DNA of 42,385 nt, taken from assembly GCA_902760865.1 (NCBI GenBank), contig CACWID010000025.1, positions 1 through 42,385 on the forward strand, given 5' to 3'. A program made the position numbers and the translations under genes. Source of the DNA: an uncultured Bacteroidales bacterium (GTDB taxonomy: Bacteria; Bacteroidota; Bacteroidia; Bacteroidales; Muribaculaceae). The notes under the pieces were generated by a model. It made no database searches, had not been told where the DNA came from, and was given only the letters and a program-made list of their open reading frames with translations. Below are positions 9,788-17,857 of this stretch, piece by piece (position 1 is the first letter of the stretch; every line of letters begins with the position of its first letter).

Positions 9788-10498
9788 TCATTGCATGGGG
9801 ATGGCCTTGATGGTACCGAGTTTGCGGACGGTGACTTTGCTCGGCTCGCCCTTGTAATAGACCTTGCCAGTACCGCTGCCGCTCACCTTGAGTTCACCGC
9901 CATTGACGTGACAGCCGATTGATCCCGTGCCCATGATGCGGCACACCACGTCGGAGGCAACTACCTTGTCAGCCTGGATTTCGCCCGTACCGATGAGCCT
10001 CACCGACAGGTTGTCGCAGGTGCCGTCGGCAATGATTTTGCCCTTGCCGCTGATGAGCTGCAGCTCGAGCTGTGAAGCCTTGATGCCGCGAACGATGATC
10101 TTGCCGTTGTCGCTCAGTCGGGCCTTGAAGGCCTTCAAAGGCGGGAGTCCGGCAATGCGCAGGATACTGTCCCCCGAGTTCACGACCTCGTCGAGCGATG
10201 CCGAGTAGACGGTGAGGGTGGGCAGGTTGCCCTGGCGCTCATAGCTGTCATCGACCTGGACGGCCATGCGGCCACGGCTCGACACGTTGAAAATGAGGTG
10301 GTCAACAATCTCCTGCGTACACGTCACCACCACGTAGCCAGCCGAGTCGGCATTGCATCGGTAGTTCACGTTGATGTCGTCAAGGAGTTCCAACTGGTTG
10401 AAATTGCCCACTTTGAACTCATGGCGCTTGACCTGGCTGTTGGCAGCCAGAGCAAGGCAAGAGAGCATCAGCATGCTAATCAATAGTCTTCTTGTCAT
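9788..10498 (-). CDS. Secreted GIN-domain (DUF2807) protein
   Basis: A 236-residue exported protein of the head-GIN/DUF2807 family, beta-helical repeats often annotated as putative auto-transporter adhesin. It starts with a clear signal peptide (MTRRLLISMLMLSCLALAANS). Repeating short beta strands follow, with the family's Gly/Ser-rich turns (SGDSILRI, SDNGKIIV, SGKGKIIA, GTGSIGC, SGSGTGKVYYKGEPS). I chose the ATG at 10498 because it starts the signal peptide directly. The Met at 10516 would add six residues, and longer extensions are merely dusB read in another frame. It overlaps the dusB end by 23 bases and is likely cotranscribed. Its function is not established. Confidence 0.82.
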   Translation of the reverse strand: MTRRLLISMLMLSCLALAANSQVKRHEFKVGNFNQLELLDDINVNYRCNADSAGYVVVTCTQEIVDHLIFNVSSRGRMAVQVDDSYERQGNLPTLTVYSASLDEVVNSGDSILRIAGLPPLKAFKARLSDNGKIIVRGIKASQLELQLISGKGKIIADGTCDNLSVRLIGTGEIQADKVVASDVVCRIMGTGSIGCHVNGGELKVSGSGTGKVYYKGEPSKVTVRKLGTIKAIPMQ

Positions 10499-11510
10499 TG
10501 GTGTTTTCCTCGTCATTTTGTGTTTGCAGATAAGGGAGTATATCATTCTCGACGTGGTCGAGTATGGATTCGAGTTCGTCGCGCGTGTCGGCCTGCAGCA
10601 TGGCGATGCGCGTGGGGCGGAAGTTGGGGATGCCCTTGAACAGCGGGGTGGCGGCCAGATGGCGGCGAATGTGCAGGATGCCGCGGTACTCGTCGATGCG
10701 GTCGATGCTCTCGGCAATCTGGCGTCGAATGAGTGCCATCTTCTCCTCGATGGAGATGCTGGGCACCTCGCCCGTGAGCATGTACTGCTTCATCTCGCGG
10801 AAGATCCACGGGGCCCCGATGCTTGCCCGGCCCACCATCACGCCGTCAACGCCGTAGCGGTCAAAGCATTCCTTCACCCGCTGAGGCGTGGTCACGTCGC
10901 CGTTGCCGATAATGGGAATCTTCATGCGCGGATTGTTCTTGACCTCACCGATGAGCGTCCAGTCGGCCTCGCCGCTATAGATCTGTGAGCGCGTGCGGCC
11001 GTGGATGGTCAGCGCCGCGATGCCGCAGTCCTGCAGCCGCTCGGCGAGCTCGACGATGATCTTGTTGTCGTGGTCCCAGCCGAGACGAGTCTTGACCGTC
11101 ACCGGCAAGTTGACGGCATCGACCACGGCTCGGGTGATCTCGAGCAGCAGCGGCACGTTGCGCAGCATGCCGGCGCCGGAGCCCTTCCCGGCAATCTTCT
11201 TGACGGGGCAGCCCCAGTTGATGTCGATGAAGTCGGGGTGAGCTTCGGCCGCGATGCGTGCGGCCTCGACCATGGCGTCCTTGTATCGACCGTAGATCTG
11301 TATGGCCGCCGGTCGCTCGCCCGGCGCAATCGCCATCTTCTGGAAGGAGCGCTCAATGCTGCGAATTAGCGCGTCGGCGCTGACAAATTCGGTATAGACC
11401 ATGTCGGCGCCCTGCTCACGGCAAATGAGCCTGAACGACTGGTCGGTGACATCCTCCATGGGTGCCAGCATCACGGGGCGTTCCCCCAGGTCTATGTTGC
11501 CAATTTTCAT
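10476..11510 (-). CDS. dusB: tRNA-dihydrouridine synthase
   Basis: An FMN-dependent enzyme that reduces uridine to dihydrouridine in the tRNA D-loop. The 344-residue TIM barrel begins MLAPMEDVTDQSFR. The catalytic Cys101 is in INWGCPVKKIAGKGSGAG. The FMN/RNA-contact motifs KTRLGWD, TIHGRTRSQIYSG, IPIIGNGD and MVGRASIGAPWIF follow in order, then a helical C-terminal domain from about residue 250. The Asp/Glu-rich tail overlaps the downstream GIN-domain gene. DusB is the best match among Dus subfamilies, and the subfamily assignment is less certain than the enzyme class. A TTTG-20-TAATTTCGC promoter lies just upstream. Confidence 0.9.
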   Translation of the reverse strand: MKIGNIDLGERPVMLAPMEDVTDQSFRLICREQGADMVYTEFVSADALIRSIERSFQKMAIAPGERPAAIQIYGRYKDAMVEAARIAAEAHPDFIDINWGCPVKKIAGKGSGAGMLRNVPLLLEITRAVVDAVNLPVTVKTRLGWDHDNKIIVELAERLQDCGIAALTIHGRTRSQIYSGEADWTLIGEVKNNPRMKIPIIGNGDVTTPQRVKECFDRYGVDGVMVGRASIGAPWIFREMKQYMLTGEVPSISIEEKMALIRRQIAESIDRIDEYRGILHIRRHLAATPLFKGIPNFRPTRIAMLQADTRDELESILDHVENDILPYLQTQNDEENTNDKKTID

Positions 11511-11542
11511 CGGTAATATGTGCTCGAAACCTGTTTTACCCT

Positions 11543-11575
11543 GCGAAATTACGACATTTTGGCCAACTGGACAAA
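11543..11575 (-). promoter_or_regulatory. dusB promoter
   Basis: On the minus strand TTTG (11572-11575), a 20-bp spacer and TAATTTCGC (11543-11551, one mismatch to TAnnTTTGC) precede the dusB ATG by 32 bases. The spacing supports a real promoter. Confidence 0.6.
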
Positions 11576-11784
11576 CCGTTTAGGCCGCTCTCACTATTTT
11601 TAACATGTTATTGCGGTGGATGCACCTGCTCTGTCCAACGAGTTACATGCCAAGGCGTCAGGGGGTTAAGTTTTTGTCTGATAGTCACTTAATTCTGCTT
11701 AATAATGATAATATTTATGCCAGTTGAGGGGGATCACGTCCACACATTATAATGGGTTGCCGCAGATGGCCTATCCAGGTGTTA

Positions 11785-11902
11785 CGGACTGACGCCGGAA
11801 GAGGGCAATTCATCCCAACCGACAAATCATACTGTTTTATTGAATGATTATTATGAATCGTTGAAAATATTTTTGCGGACTGACGCATTATCATTACTTT
11901 TG
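11785..11902 (+). promoter_or_regulatory. LytS-type kinase promoter with direct repeats
   Basis: TTTG (11872-11875), a 19-bp spacer and TACTTTTG (11895-11902) form a near-ideal promoter 37 bases before the kinase ATG. The 11-mer CGGACTGACGC occurs at 11785-11795 and again at 11876-11886, the second copy sitting in the promoter spacer. It may be a regulator-binding site. The rest of 11580-11870 shows no gene. Confidence 0.6.
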
Positions 11903-11939
11903 TTATCTCATTGTATCCTCTTTGTCTTTCAGTAGTACT

Positions 11940-13091
11940 ATGACCTTATTAAGCAGACAGACCAAACAAGAGAATATCATCTATACCGTCGTGTGGCTCA
12001 TTCTGTTCCTCTCGCCGGTGGTGGACCTTGTTTTCAACTATGACACCCTGCATTCCGATTCTGACTGGTGGCGTCATGGGCTGATCGACTCGTGGCTGAT
12101 GCTGACCACGTTCCTGGTTCTGTTTCTGATTCACAACTATGTCCTCGCCCCCATCCTCATCAAGCACAAGAAGACAAAGGCCTACATCCTGGGGTGCGTT
12201 GCAGTGATTGCGTTGTTCCAGCTATGTCATTGCATCCACAAGCCGTCGGGCGGGCCTCAGGGTCCACCGCCCGTCAGTGTCTCGGAATCGAGGTCCCCGC
12301 AACCCCAGTGGCGTAAGGATCATCGTCATCCCCCTATTGACAAGCACGACATCTCGATGTTTGTGATTGCCGTGATGATGATCAGTGCCAATCTGGGCGT
12401 GAAGGCCTACTTCATGAGCGAGGAGGAGAAGAAACGCCTCGCTAAGCTCAAGGAGCAGAGCCTCAAGCAGGAACTGGACTACCTGCGCTACCAGATTAAC
12501 CCCCACTTCATCATGAACACGCTCAACAACATCCATGCGCTGGTGGACATCGACCCCGAGCAGGCCAAGGACAGCATCGTGGACATGTCGAAGATGATGC
12601 GCTACTTGCTCTATGACAGCGACAAGCACCATGTCACGCTCAACAATGCGGTCATCTTCCTGAAGAAGTACATCAACCTGATGAAGCTGCGCTATACCGA
12701 TCAGGTCACCGTCAATGTTGACGTGCCCGAAGCATGCTCCGACGATGTGGTGATCGTGCCACTGGTGTTCATCCCCTTTGTGGAAAACGCCTTCAAGCAC
12801 GGGGTCTCCCTGAACCGTCCCTCGACCATCGACATCGACATCGAGCAGAAGGACGGGCGGCTGCTGTTCCACTGCCACAACACCAAGAGCTTCACCAAGC
12901 ATGAGTATGGCGGGGTGGGTATCAACAACGTCACCAAGCGCCTGGAACTCATCTATGGCAGCGACTACTCGCTGAATATCAAGGACGGGGACCAGGACTA
13001 TGATGTCGTGCTCGACCTGCCGGCCAAGGGAGCCGAAGAATTCTACAACCATCCAGACCTAGACGGCCCGTCCGCCGGTACTGGCCAATAA
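11940..13091 (+). CDS. LytS/YehU-type sensor histidine kinase
   Basis: A 383-residue inner-membrane sensor kinase. Four hydrophobic helices (NIIYTVVWLILFLSPVVDLV; LMLTTFLVLFLIHNYVLAPI; AYILGCVAVIALFQLCHCI; ISMFVIAVMMISANLGVKAY) are split by a Pro-rich loop near residues 95-125. The His_kinase domain follows, with the phospho-acceptor His189 in NPHFIMNTLNNIHAL, and an HATPase domain with PLVFIPFVENAFKHG and a GGVGINN G-box. I use the ATG at 11940; an in-frame TTG at 11922 is possible but less likely. A LytTR response regulator follows 41 bases later, its obvious partner. The signal is unknown. Confidence 0.92.
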   Translation: MTLLSRQTKQENIIYTVVWLILFLSPVVDLVFNYDTLHSDSDWWRHGLIDSWLMLTTFLVLFLIHNYVLAPILIKHKKTKAYILGCVAVIALFQLCHCIHKPSGGPQGPPPVSVSESRSPQPQWRKDHRHPPIDKHDISMFVIAVMMISANLGVKAYFMSEEEKKRLAKLKEQSLKQELDYLRYQINPHFIMNTLNNIHALVDIDPEQAKDSIVDMSKMMRYLLYDSDKHHVTLNNAVIFLKKYINLMKLRYTDQVTVNVDVPEACSDDVVIVPLVFIPFVENAFKHGVSLNRPSTIDIDIEQKDGRLLFHCHNTKSFTKHEYGGVGINNVTKRLELIYGSDYSLNIKDGDQDYDVVLDLPAKGAEEFYNHPDLDGPSAGTGQ

Positions 13092-13132
13092 CACCATGAT
13101 CGGTCCACACCGATCCAAACAAACGAAAAGCT

Positions 13133-13906
13133 ATGAATACAACAATCAACAACACCATCCGCTGCATCGCCATCGACGATGAGCCACTCGCACTCAAGAA
13201 ACTGGTCGCCTATATCAAGAAGGTGCCTTATCTCGAGCTTGTGGCGGAATGCAACAGCGCCATCCAGGCCCAGCAACTGATCAATGACGGGCAAGAAGTA
13301 GATGCCATCTTCCTCGATATCAACATGCCTGACCTCAATGGGATGGACTTTGCCAAGGGACTCAACCAGGAAATTGCCCGTGGGCCCGTCGTGGTGTTCA
13401 CGACCGCCTTCAGCGAATATGCCGTCGAGGGCTACAAGGCCAATGGCGTGGACTATCTGCTGAAGCCGTACGGCTTCAGCGAGTTTGAGACAGCAGCCCA
13501 GCGTGTGAAAGAAATCTGTGAAATCCGCCAACAGGGATTAGGCGAAGGTGTTGCTACCCAGGTGGGCGACGACGACGGTGTGATTTTTGTCAAGAGTGAC
13601 TACAAGATTGTGCGCATCAACATCAACCACATCAGCTATATCGAGGCCATGAGTGAGTACCTCAGGATCTCGTGTGACGACCGTCCAAAGCCCATCATCG
13701 TCCTGCTGAGCATGAAGAAGATTGAGGAGCACCTGCCTGCGTCCAGGTTCATGCGCATCCACCGTTCCTATATCATCAACCTGAACAAAATCAGTGAGGT
13801 CAAGAAAAATCACGTCATCCTCGAGGACGAGACATCGATGCCCATCGGCGACAACTACAAGGACGCCTTCATGGCCTATCTGAACAAGAAGTTCCTGTCC
13901 AAATAA
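13133..13906 (+). CDS. LytTR-family response regulator
   Basis: A 257-residue DNA-binding response regulator, partner of the preceding kinase. The receiver domain (residues about 8-130) has the acidic pair IDDEP, the phospho-acceptor Asp62 in FLDINMPDLNG, the Thr/Ser switch VVFTTAFSEYA and Lys in YLLKPYGFSEF. The LytTR domain (about residues 150-255) shows IVRININHISYIEAMSEYLR and FMRIHRSYIINLNKI. LytTR proteins bind paired direct repeats upstream of their targets. Which genes it controls is not shown here beyond possible autoregulation. Confidence 0.93.
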   Translation: MNTTINNTIRCIAIDDEPLALKKLVAYIKKVPYLELVAECNSAIQAQQLINDGQEVDAIFLDINMPDLNGMDFAKGLNQEIARGPVVVFTTAFSEYAVEGYKANGVDYLLKPYGFSEFETAAQRVKEICEIRQQGLGEGVATQVGDDDGVIFVKSDYKIVRININHISYIEAMSEYLRISCDDRPKPIIVLLSMKKIEEHLPASRFMRIHRSYIINLNKISEVKKNHVILEDETSMPIGDNYKDAFMAYLNKKFLSK

Positions 13907-14131
13907 CAGGAACGAGATGTCGTTAGAGAGGCATAAGAAGGAGCGATTATTTATTTTTTTCTCATAGCTTTTCCAGGGCGGCTCGCGCGTGATGCGTCCA
14001 GCCGCCTAACCTTTACGCGCCAGAGTTACCAGATGCGGCCTGAGGGGTGTGTCATCCTTTTTAATCGGCCTAACGGCCGAGAAATTGAACAAGACAACAC
14101 TTTTATTTAATCTTGTTGGGCTGGCATTGTG
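13907..14131. other. Convergent intergenic region with hairpins
   Basis: Between two converging genes lie three inverted repeats: GGCGGCT/AGCCGCC (13978-14007), TCGGCC/GGCCGA (about 14065-14080) and AACAAGA/TCTTGTT (about 14088-14117). The second is followed on the minus strand by TTAAAAA and may be a weak terminator. No gene is seen. Confidence 0.4.
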
Positions 14132-15118
14132 TTATTGTTTTATGCCCAACTGACGGAGCATTTCGGCGGTGGTGCTGTGGCGCTTGCCGTTCAGGTCGCG
14201 CAGGTAGGCGTTGACGTCGATGGGAGCCATCCTGCGTGCGTTGTTGAAGCGCTCGGGGCGGGTGATGCGGGTGAATACCACGCGTTGGATGTCACTCTTG
14301 TGGCAGCGGCCGATGCTGTAACCCATCAGTTCGGGGTGCTTGCCCGGGCCGTTACTGGACCAGTAGGAGACGGTATCGCCCTCACAGCCCATGAAGATGA
14401 CACTGTGGCCGGCCTCCTGGTCAGCAGTCTTGTCATCGTCGCAGCCGATGATGGCTCCGCTGTCGCTCCCGCGGCTCTCGTTACGGTTCCAAAAGATTTT
14501 CATCAGGTCGCCAGGGATGGCACGTTGCCAGATGTCGAGGGCGCACCACTCGGCGTCGGTGAGGTAACGCTCGCCGGGCGTCTCACGGTTGCGCTCGCTC
14601 TTGGCGCCGCGATAGGCCGTGAAACTGTAGCCCGCTCCCAGCTCATGCACCAGCACGCCCAGGCCGGGACCATTGGCGTTGGCACGTCCCCAGAAGCCCA
14701 CGCCGTCGTCCTGCCCCACTCCGTCGGGGTTGAACTCGTCGGCAATGCCCACGCGTGGCTTCATGTTGATCCAAGCATCGCGCTTTATTCTGTGCTTCGT
14801 GTCCCAGATGAGCAGCGCCTTGATGAGCACGCCATAGGTGGCGCTGGAGCAGAACGACGGCTGCGCCAGCATCGGGTCAAAACGGGGACGCTCGTCGGCA
14901 ACCGTCATCCGGTAGGCCTCGTGCAGGCCTCGCCATGTGGTCTTGGCAAACAACTCATTGGGACGGCTGCCCGTGTAGTAGCCGCCCCGCTCGGGGAAGG
15001 AGTCAATCGCGGCGAGCATGGCCCGTTGCCATGCCTCGTTCACCTTGTCCTTGCCATGAGCGGCACCCGCCAGGCACAGTATGGCCAAAAGTGCCAAAAA
15101 TGCCCGTTTCATCGGCAT
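14132..15118 (-). CDS. Secreted protein with NlpC/P60-like Cys and His motifs
   Basis: An exported 328-residue protein I cannot place in a named family with certainty. A signal peptide (MKRAFLALLAILCLAGAAHG) leads to a mature part with a single conserved-looking Cys in QPSFCSSATYGVLIKAL, placed at the N-terminus of a helix, and later GHSVIFMGCEGDTVSYWSSN. This Cys-helix...GHxxI-strand arrangement is that of NlpC/P60-type cell-wall amidases, so a cysteine peptidase or amidase role is possible. The start codon directly abuts the superoxide dismutase stop (TAAATG), so the two are cotranscribed. A second in-frame ATG two codons in is equally close to the signal peptide. Confidence 0.75.
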   Translation of the reverse strand: MPMKRAFLALLAILCLAGAAHGKDKVNEAWQRAMLAAIDSFPERGGYYTGSRPNELFAKTTWRGLHEAYRMTVADERPRFDPMLAQPSFCSSATYGVLIKALLIWDTKHRIKRDAWINMKPRVGIADEFNPDGVGQDDGVGFWGRANANGPGLGVLVHELGAGYSFTAYRGAKSERNRETPGERYLTDAEWCALDIWQRAIPGDLMKIFWNRNESRGSDSGAIIGCDDDKTADQEAGHSVIFMGCEGDTVSYWSSNGPGKHPELMGYSIGRCHKSDIQRVVFTRITRPERFNNARRMAPIDVNAYLRDLNGKRHSTTAEMLRQLGIKQ

Positions 15119-15730
15119 TTATTCGGCATCATAGCGGGCTTCCACCACGTCCCAATCGATAATCTGCCACAGGGCAGCCAGGTGGTCGGGGCGACGGTTC
15201 TGGTAGTCGAGGTAGTAGGCATGCTCCCACACGTCCATCGTCATCAGCGGGCGCAGCCCATGCTGGATGGGATTGGCGGCATTAGGCTCCTGGGTAATCT
15301 TCAGGTTGCCTTCCTTGTCGGCACTGAGCCACACCCAGCCCGATCCGAACAGCGTCACGCCAGCCTTGGCAAAAACCTCCTTGAAAGCCTCAAACGAGCC
15401 GAACTCCACTTGAATGGCATGGGCCAACTTTCCTGTGGGCGCATTATCGGCCCTGGGACTCCTGAACTGAGAGAAATAAAGGTTGTGGTTCAGAATCTGA
15501 CCAGCATTGTTGTGCATCCCGCTCGGCGTGTTAAGCACAATCTGCTCAATCGACATCCCTTCCAGTCCGCTGCCGGGCAATGCGGCATTCAGGTTGTTCA
15601 CATAGCCCGCCAGGTGCTTCCCGTGGTGAAAACTCAACGTTTCGGCACTGATGACCGGCGCTAACGCCTCGAGGGCATAAGGCAAGGGCATCAACTCAAA
15701 TTTACCGTCTATTGGCATTGTCTGTTTCAT
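15119..15730 (-). CDS. sodB: Superoxide dismutase (Fe/Mn)
   Basis: A cytoplasmic enzyme converting superoxide to oxygen and hydrogen peroxide. The 203-residue protein has the metal ligands of the Fe/Mn family: His in LSFHHGKHLAGY, His in LNHNLYFSQFR, and Asp and His in TMDVWEHAYYLDYQNRR. GSGWVWLS is the usual active-site strand. Whether iron or manganese is used cannot be settled; anaerobic Bacteroidales usually have an Fe or cambialistic form. It is first in an operon with a secreted Cys/His protein. A TATATTTGC promoter box lies 30 bases upstream. Confidence 0.95.
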   Translation of the reverse strand: MKQTMPIDGKFELMPLPYALEALAPVISAETLSFHHGKHLAGYVNNLNAALPGSGLEGMSIEQIVLNTPSGMHNNAGQILNHNLYFSQFRSPRADNAPTGKLAHAIQVEFGSFEAFKEVFAKAGVTLFGSGWVWLSADKEGNLKITQEPNAANPIQHGLRPLMTMDVWEHAYYLDYQNRRPDHLAALWQIIDWDVVEARYDAE

Positions 15731-15759
15731 AGTCCTTAATGTTTATTCAGTTAATCACT

Positions 15760-15794
15760 GCAAATATACCCATTCTTGAACAGATAACCACAAA
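15760..15794 (-). promoter_or_regulatory. sod promoter
   Basis: TATATTTGC (15760-15768) on the minus strand matches the -7 box exactly. TTTG (15791-15794) lies 22 bp upstream, slightly longer than usual. The sod ATG follows after about 30 bases. Confidence 0.55.
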
Positions 15795-15904
15795 AAAACG
15801 ATAAAAATTGTCATTGGTGCCCAGTAAACTTTCATTTTACATTAGTAACATATTGATTCTTCATCATTAGAAAATAGGCATGATAGGCCCACCTGTGGCA
15901 TGCG

Positions 15905-15929
15905 GTAGGGCCTCGCCTTGGCGTGGCCG
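15905..15929. repeat. Third copy of the GTAGGGCCTCGCC repeat
   Basis: This 25-base stretch is identical to 5342-5366 and to the reverse complement of 5390-5414. Here it stands alone, without an inverted partner. Confidence 0.8.
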
Positions 15930-15983
15930 TTCCTAACAGATAGCAATAATGAAATGATGGAGTCATGAAATCGACACGATTGG

Positions 15984-16080
15984 ATCTTTGGCTTAAAGTG
16001 ACAAAAAATGATGAGATTTCGCCAAAGAAAACCTCTAATCTTTGGCTAAAAGTGATAAAGACACTGAGATTTCGCCAAAA
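15984..16080. repeat. Two 43-bp direct repeats upstream of the ATPase promoter
   Basis: Copies at 15984-16026 and 16038-16080 (period 54) each begin ATCTTTGGCT.AAAGTGA and end GAGATTTCGCCAAA. Within each copy the outer TTTGGC and GCCAAA arms are inverted. The second copy ends 13 bases before the -33 element of the next promoter, so these may be regulator-binding sites. Confidence 0.65.
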
Positions 16081-16093
16081 ATAAGACCAAAAA

Positions 16094-16126
16094 TTTGTTT
16101 ATTAGGTTAGAAATCAATACTTTTGC
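16094..16126 (+). promoter_or_regulatory. Promoter of the AAA ATPase gene
   Basis: TTTG (16094-16097), 20 bp, TACTTTTGC (16118-16126) is an ideal promoter. Transcription should begin near 16131, about 10 bases before the first ATG. Confidence 0.75.
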
Positions 16127-16140
16127 AATGTCAAACTAAA

Positions 16141-17589
16141 ATGCAGAAAGTCATGGAACAGCTGATAGGTCGTGAAAGGGAGATCAAGGAGTTATGGCGT
16201 TGCTACGATTCGCCACGTTCAGAGTTTGTGATTATCTATGGTCGTCGCCGCATAGGTAAGACGTTTCTGGTGACCCAAACTTTTAAGGACAAATTCTCAT
16301 TTCTCTTTACAGGATCCCATAAGGCACCCAAGGAGCGACAGCTTGAGTTGTTCGCCAAAGCACTGCAGCATTATGGTCACATATCACTGCCTTTAAAGAT
16401 TGATAACTGGTATCATGCCTTTGATGCTCTTGAACTTATGTTGGACGCTCAAAACTCTTCGGAGAAAAAAATACTTTTCTTTGATGAAATGCCGTGGATT
16501 GATACCAGTCGGTCAGAATTCGTCTCAGCATTAGAAGATTTTTGGAATACTTGGGCCGCCTTGCGCGATGATATATACTTGATTGCATCAGGATCTGCAA
16601 CGTCATGGATGATCAACAACCTTGTGGATAATCAAGGTGGACTTCACAATCGCATCACTTCCAGCATTTATCTGAAAGCCTTCACTCTGCGCGAGTGTGA
16701 ACAGTACCTCCGTTGCCACAACTGCACTTGGGATCGGTATACGATAGCCCAGAGTTATATGTATCTAGGTGGAGTGCCTTTTTATTATAGTCTGCTTGAA
16801 TTTAATCGTGAGCTGTCTTATAATGTCGATATGTTATTTTTTAGGTCTAAAGCCAAACTATCAAATGAATTTAATGACCTGTATAATGTCCTGTTTACTG
16901 GTGCAGACCGATATATTGAGATTGTTAAATTGCTGGCCCAAAAGCGTGAAGGAATGACACGAAAAGAGTTAGGTGAAAAGTTGGGTGAAAATGGTGGTGG
17001 CTTGACTCGTCGGCTGCAAAATCTAGAGAACTGTGATTTCATCACGACTTATGTACAACTCGGAAACAAGAAAAAAGGGGCAATTATCCGTTTGACCGAT
17101 TTCTTCACGTTATTTTATTATAAATTCATTGACGGCTTTGGCTCTTCAAAAAGTACGGGCAACTATTGGAACAGTAAAATGTTTGAACCATCGGTTATTT
17201 CATGGCAAGGCTTGACATATGAACTCATTTGTTTAAAACATATCGAACAAATAAAAAAGAGTCTGGGCATATCGGGTGTCCATACCGAAGTGTCATCATG
17301 GCGAAGCCAACAAACCAACAGTGAGAACAAGAAAGCCCAAATAGACCTGATTATTGATCGAAGCGACCGATGCATCCATTTGTGCGAGATGAAGTTTTCT
17401 ACTGAACCATACACGATAACCAAAGACTATGAGATGAAACTGCGTGAGCGCATGGCAATTTTCAGGGAAGAAACCAAAACCCGCAAGACGTTGTTGACGA
17501 CCTTTGTTACCACTTTTGGCATCAAGTCTGGTATCCATGCCGGAATAGCTCAACAACAAGTCACACTAGATGAACTGTTTGACAATTAA
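16141..17589 (+). CDS. AAA ATPase with C-terminal DUF234 nuclease-like domain
   Basis: A 482-residue protein of the archaeal-type ATPase family. The Walker A motif is GRRRIGKT (residues 34-41) after the family start LIGREREIKEL, and Walker B is KILFFDEMPWID. A winged-helix segment (about 265-330, EGMTRKELGEKLGENGGGLT) leads to DUF234, where QIDLIID and LCEMKFS supply the D and ExK of a PD-(D/E)xK-like fold. Members occur sporadically in bacteria, archaea and mobile DNA, and their role is unknown. The first ATG after the promoter is used; the one four codons later is also plausible. Its AT-rich composition against the GC-rich neighbours suggests transfer. It stands alone between oppositely oriented genes. 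Confidence 0.9.
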   Translation: MQKVMEQLIGREREIKELWRCYDSPRSEFVIIYGRRRIGKTFLVTQTFKDKFSFLFTGSHKAPKERQLELFAKALQHYGHISLPLKIDNWYHAFDALELMLDAQNSSEKKILFFDEMPWIDTSRSEFVSALEDFWNTWAALRDDIYLIASGSATSWMINNLVDNQGGLHNRITSSIYLKAFTLRECEQYLRCHNCTWDRYTIAQSYMYLGGVPFYYSLLEFNRELSYNVDMLFFRSKAKLSNEFNDLYNVLFTGADRYIEIVKLLAQKREGMTRKELGEKLGENGGGLTRRLQNLENCDFITTYVQLGNKKKGAIIRLTDFFTLFYYKFIDGFGSSKSTGNYWNSKMFEPSVISWQGLTYELICLKHIEQIKKSLGISGVHTEVSSWRSQQTNSENKKAQIDLIIDRSDRCIHLCEMKFSTEPYTITKDYEMKLRERMAIFREETKTRKTLLTTFVTTFGIKSGIHAGIAQQQVTLDELFDN

Positions 17590-17663
17590 ATTCCTGCCGT
17601 TCTTCCCGCAAATGGAAATAACCATTTAGATAGTAGAAAAATCAAATTTTTCTAATTACCTCA

Positions 17664-17723
17664 TTAAGAAAAAATGCGGTTATCGTCGCGAGAAGAAGCT
17701 ATAAGACCGCGACTATAACCGCA
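17664..17723 (-). terminator. Terminator of the sigma-factor operon
   Basis: A 16-bp stem with one mismatch (17675-17690 with 17708-17723, arms TGCGGTTAT.GTCGCG) is followed on the minus strand by TTTTTTCTTAATG. It lies about 48 bases past the small ORF's stop and fits as the end of the whole minus-strand operon. Confidence 0.75.
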
Positions 17724-17770
17724 AAGAAGCAGGTTTATTGTAGTTAAGCAGGTTGATCAATAGCTTAATT

Positions 17771-17857
17771 CTATTGCTTTGATTTTTGCCTGCTAACGGG
17801 CAATAACTGATTGCCCATGATTTTGTTTTTAGCAACATCAATAATTGTTTTGCTCAT
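17771..17857 (-). CDS. Possible 28-residue ORF at the operon end
   Basis: An ATG overlaps the stop of the peptidase gene as ATGA, the same 4-base coupling seen twice earlier in this operon. It opens a 28-codon frame beginning MSKTIIDVAK and ending in the basic tail SRQKSKQ. There is no signal peptide, membrane segment or known family. A GGGCAAT/ATTGCCC hairpin lies within it. It may be a small accessory peptide or a chance frame; only its position supports it. Confidence 0.35.
   Translation of the reverse strand: MSKTIIDVAKNKIMGNQLLPVSRQKSKQ

Noticed and set aside
10499-10717. N-terminal extension of the GIN-domain protein
   Set aside because: The added residues are dusB in another frame, and the signal peptide begins at 10498 (or 10516).
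14129-15664. 511-codon plus-strand frame opposite sod and the secreted protein
   Set aside because: It runs antisense across two well-supported genes and has no family features or promoter.
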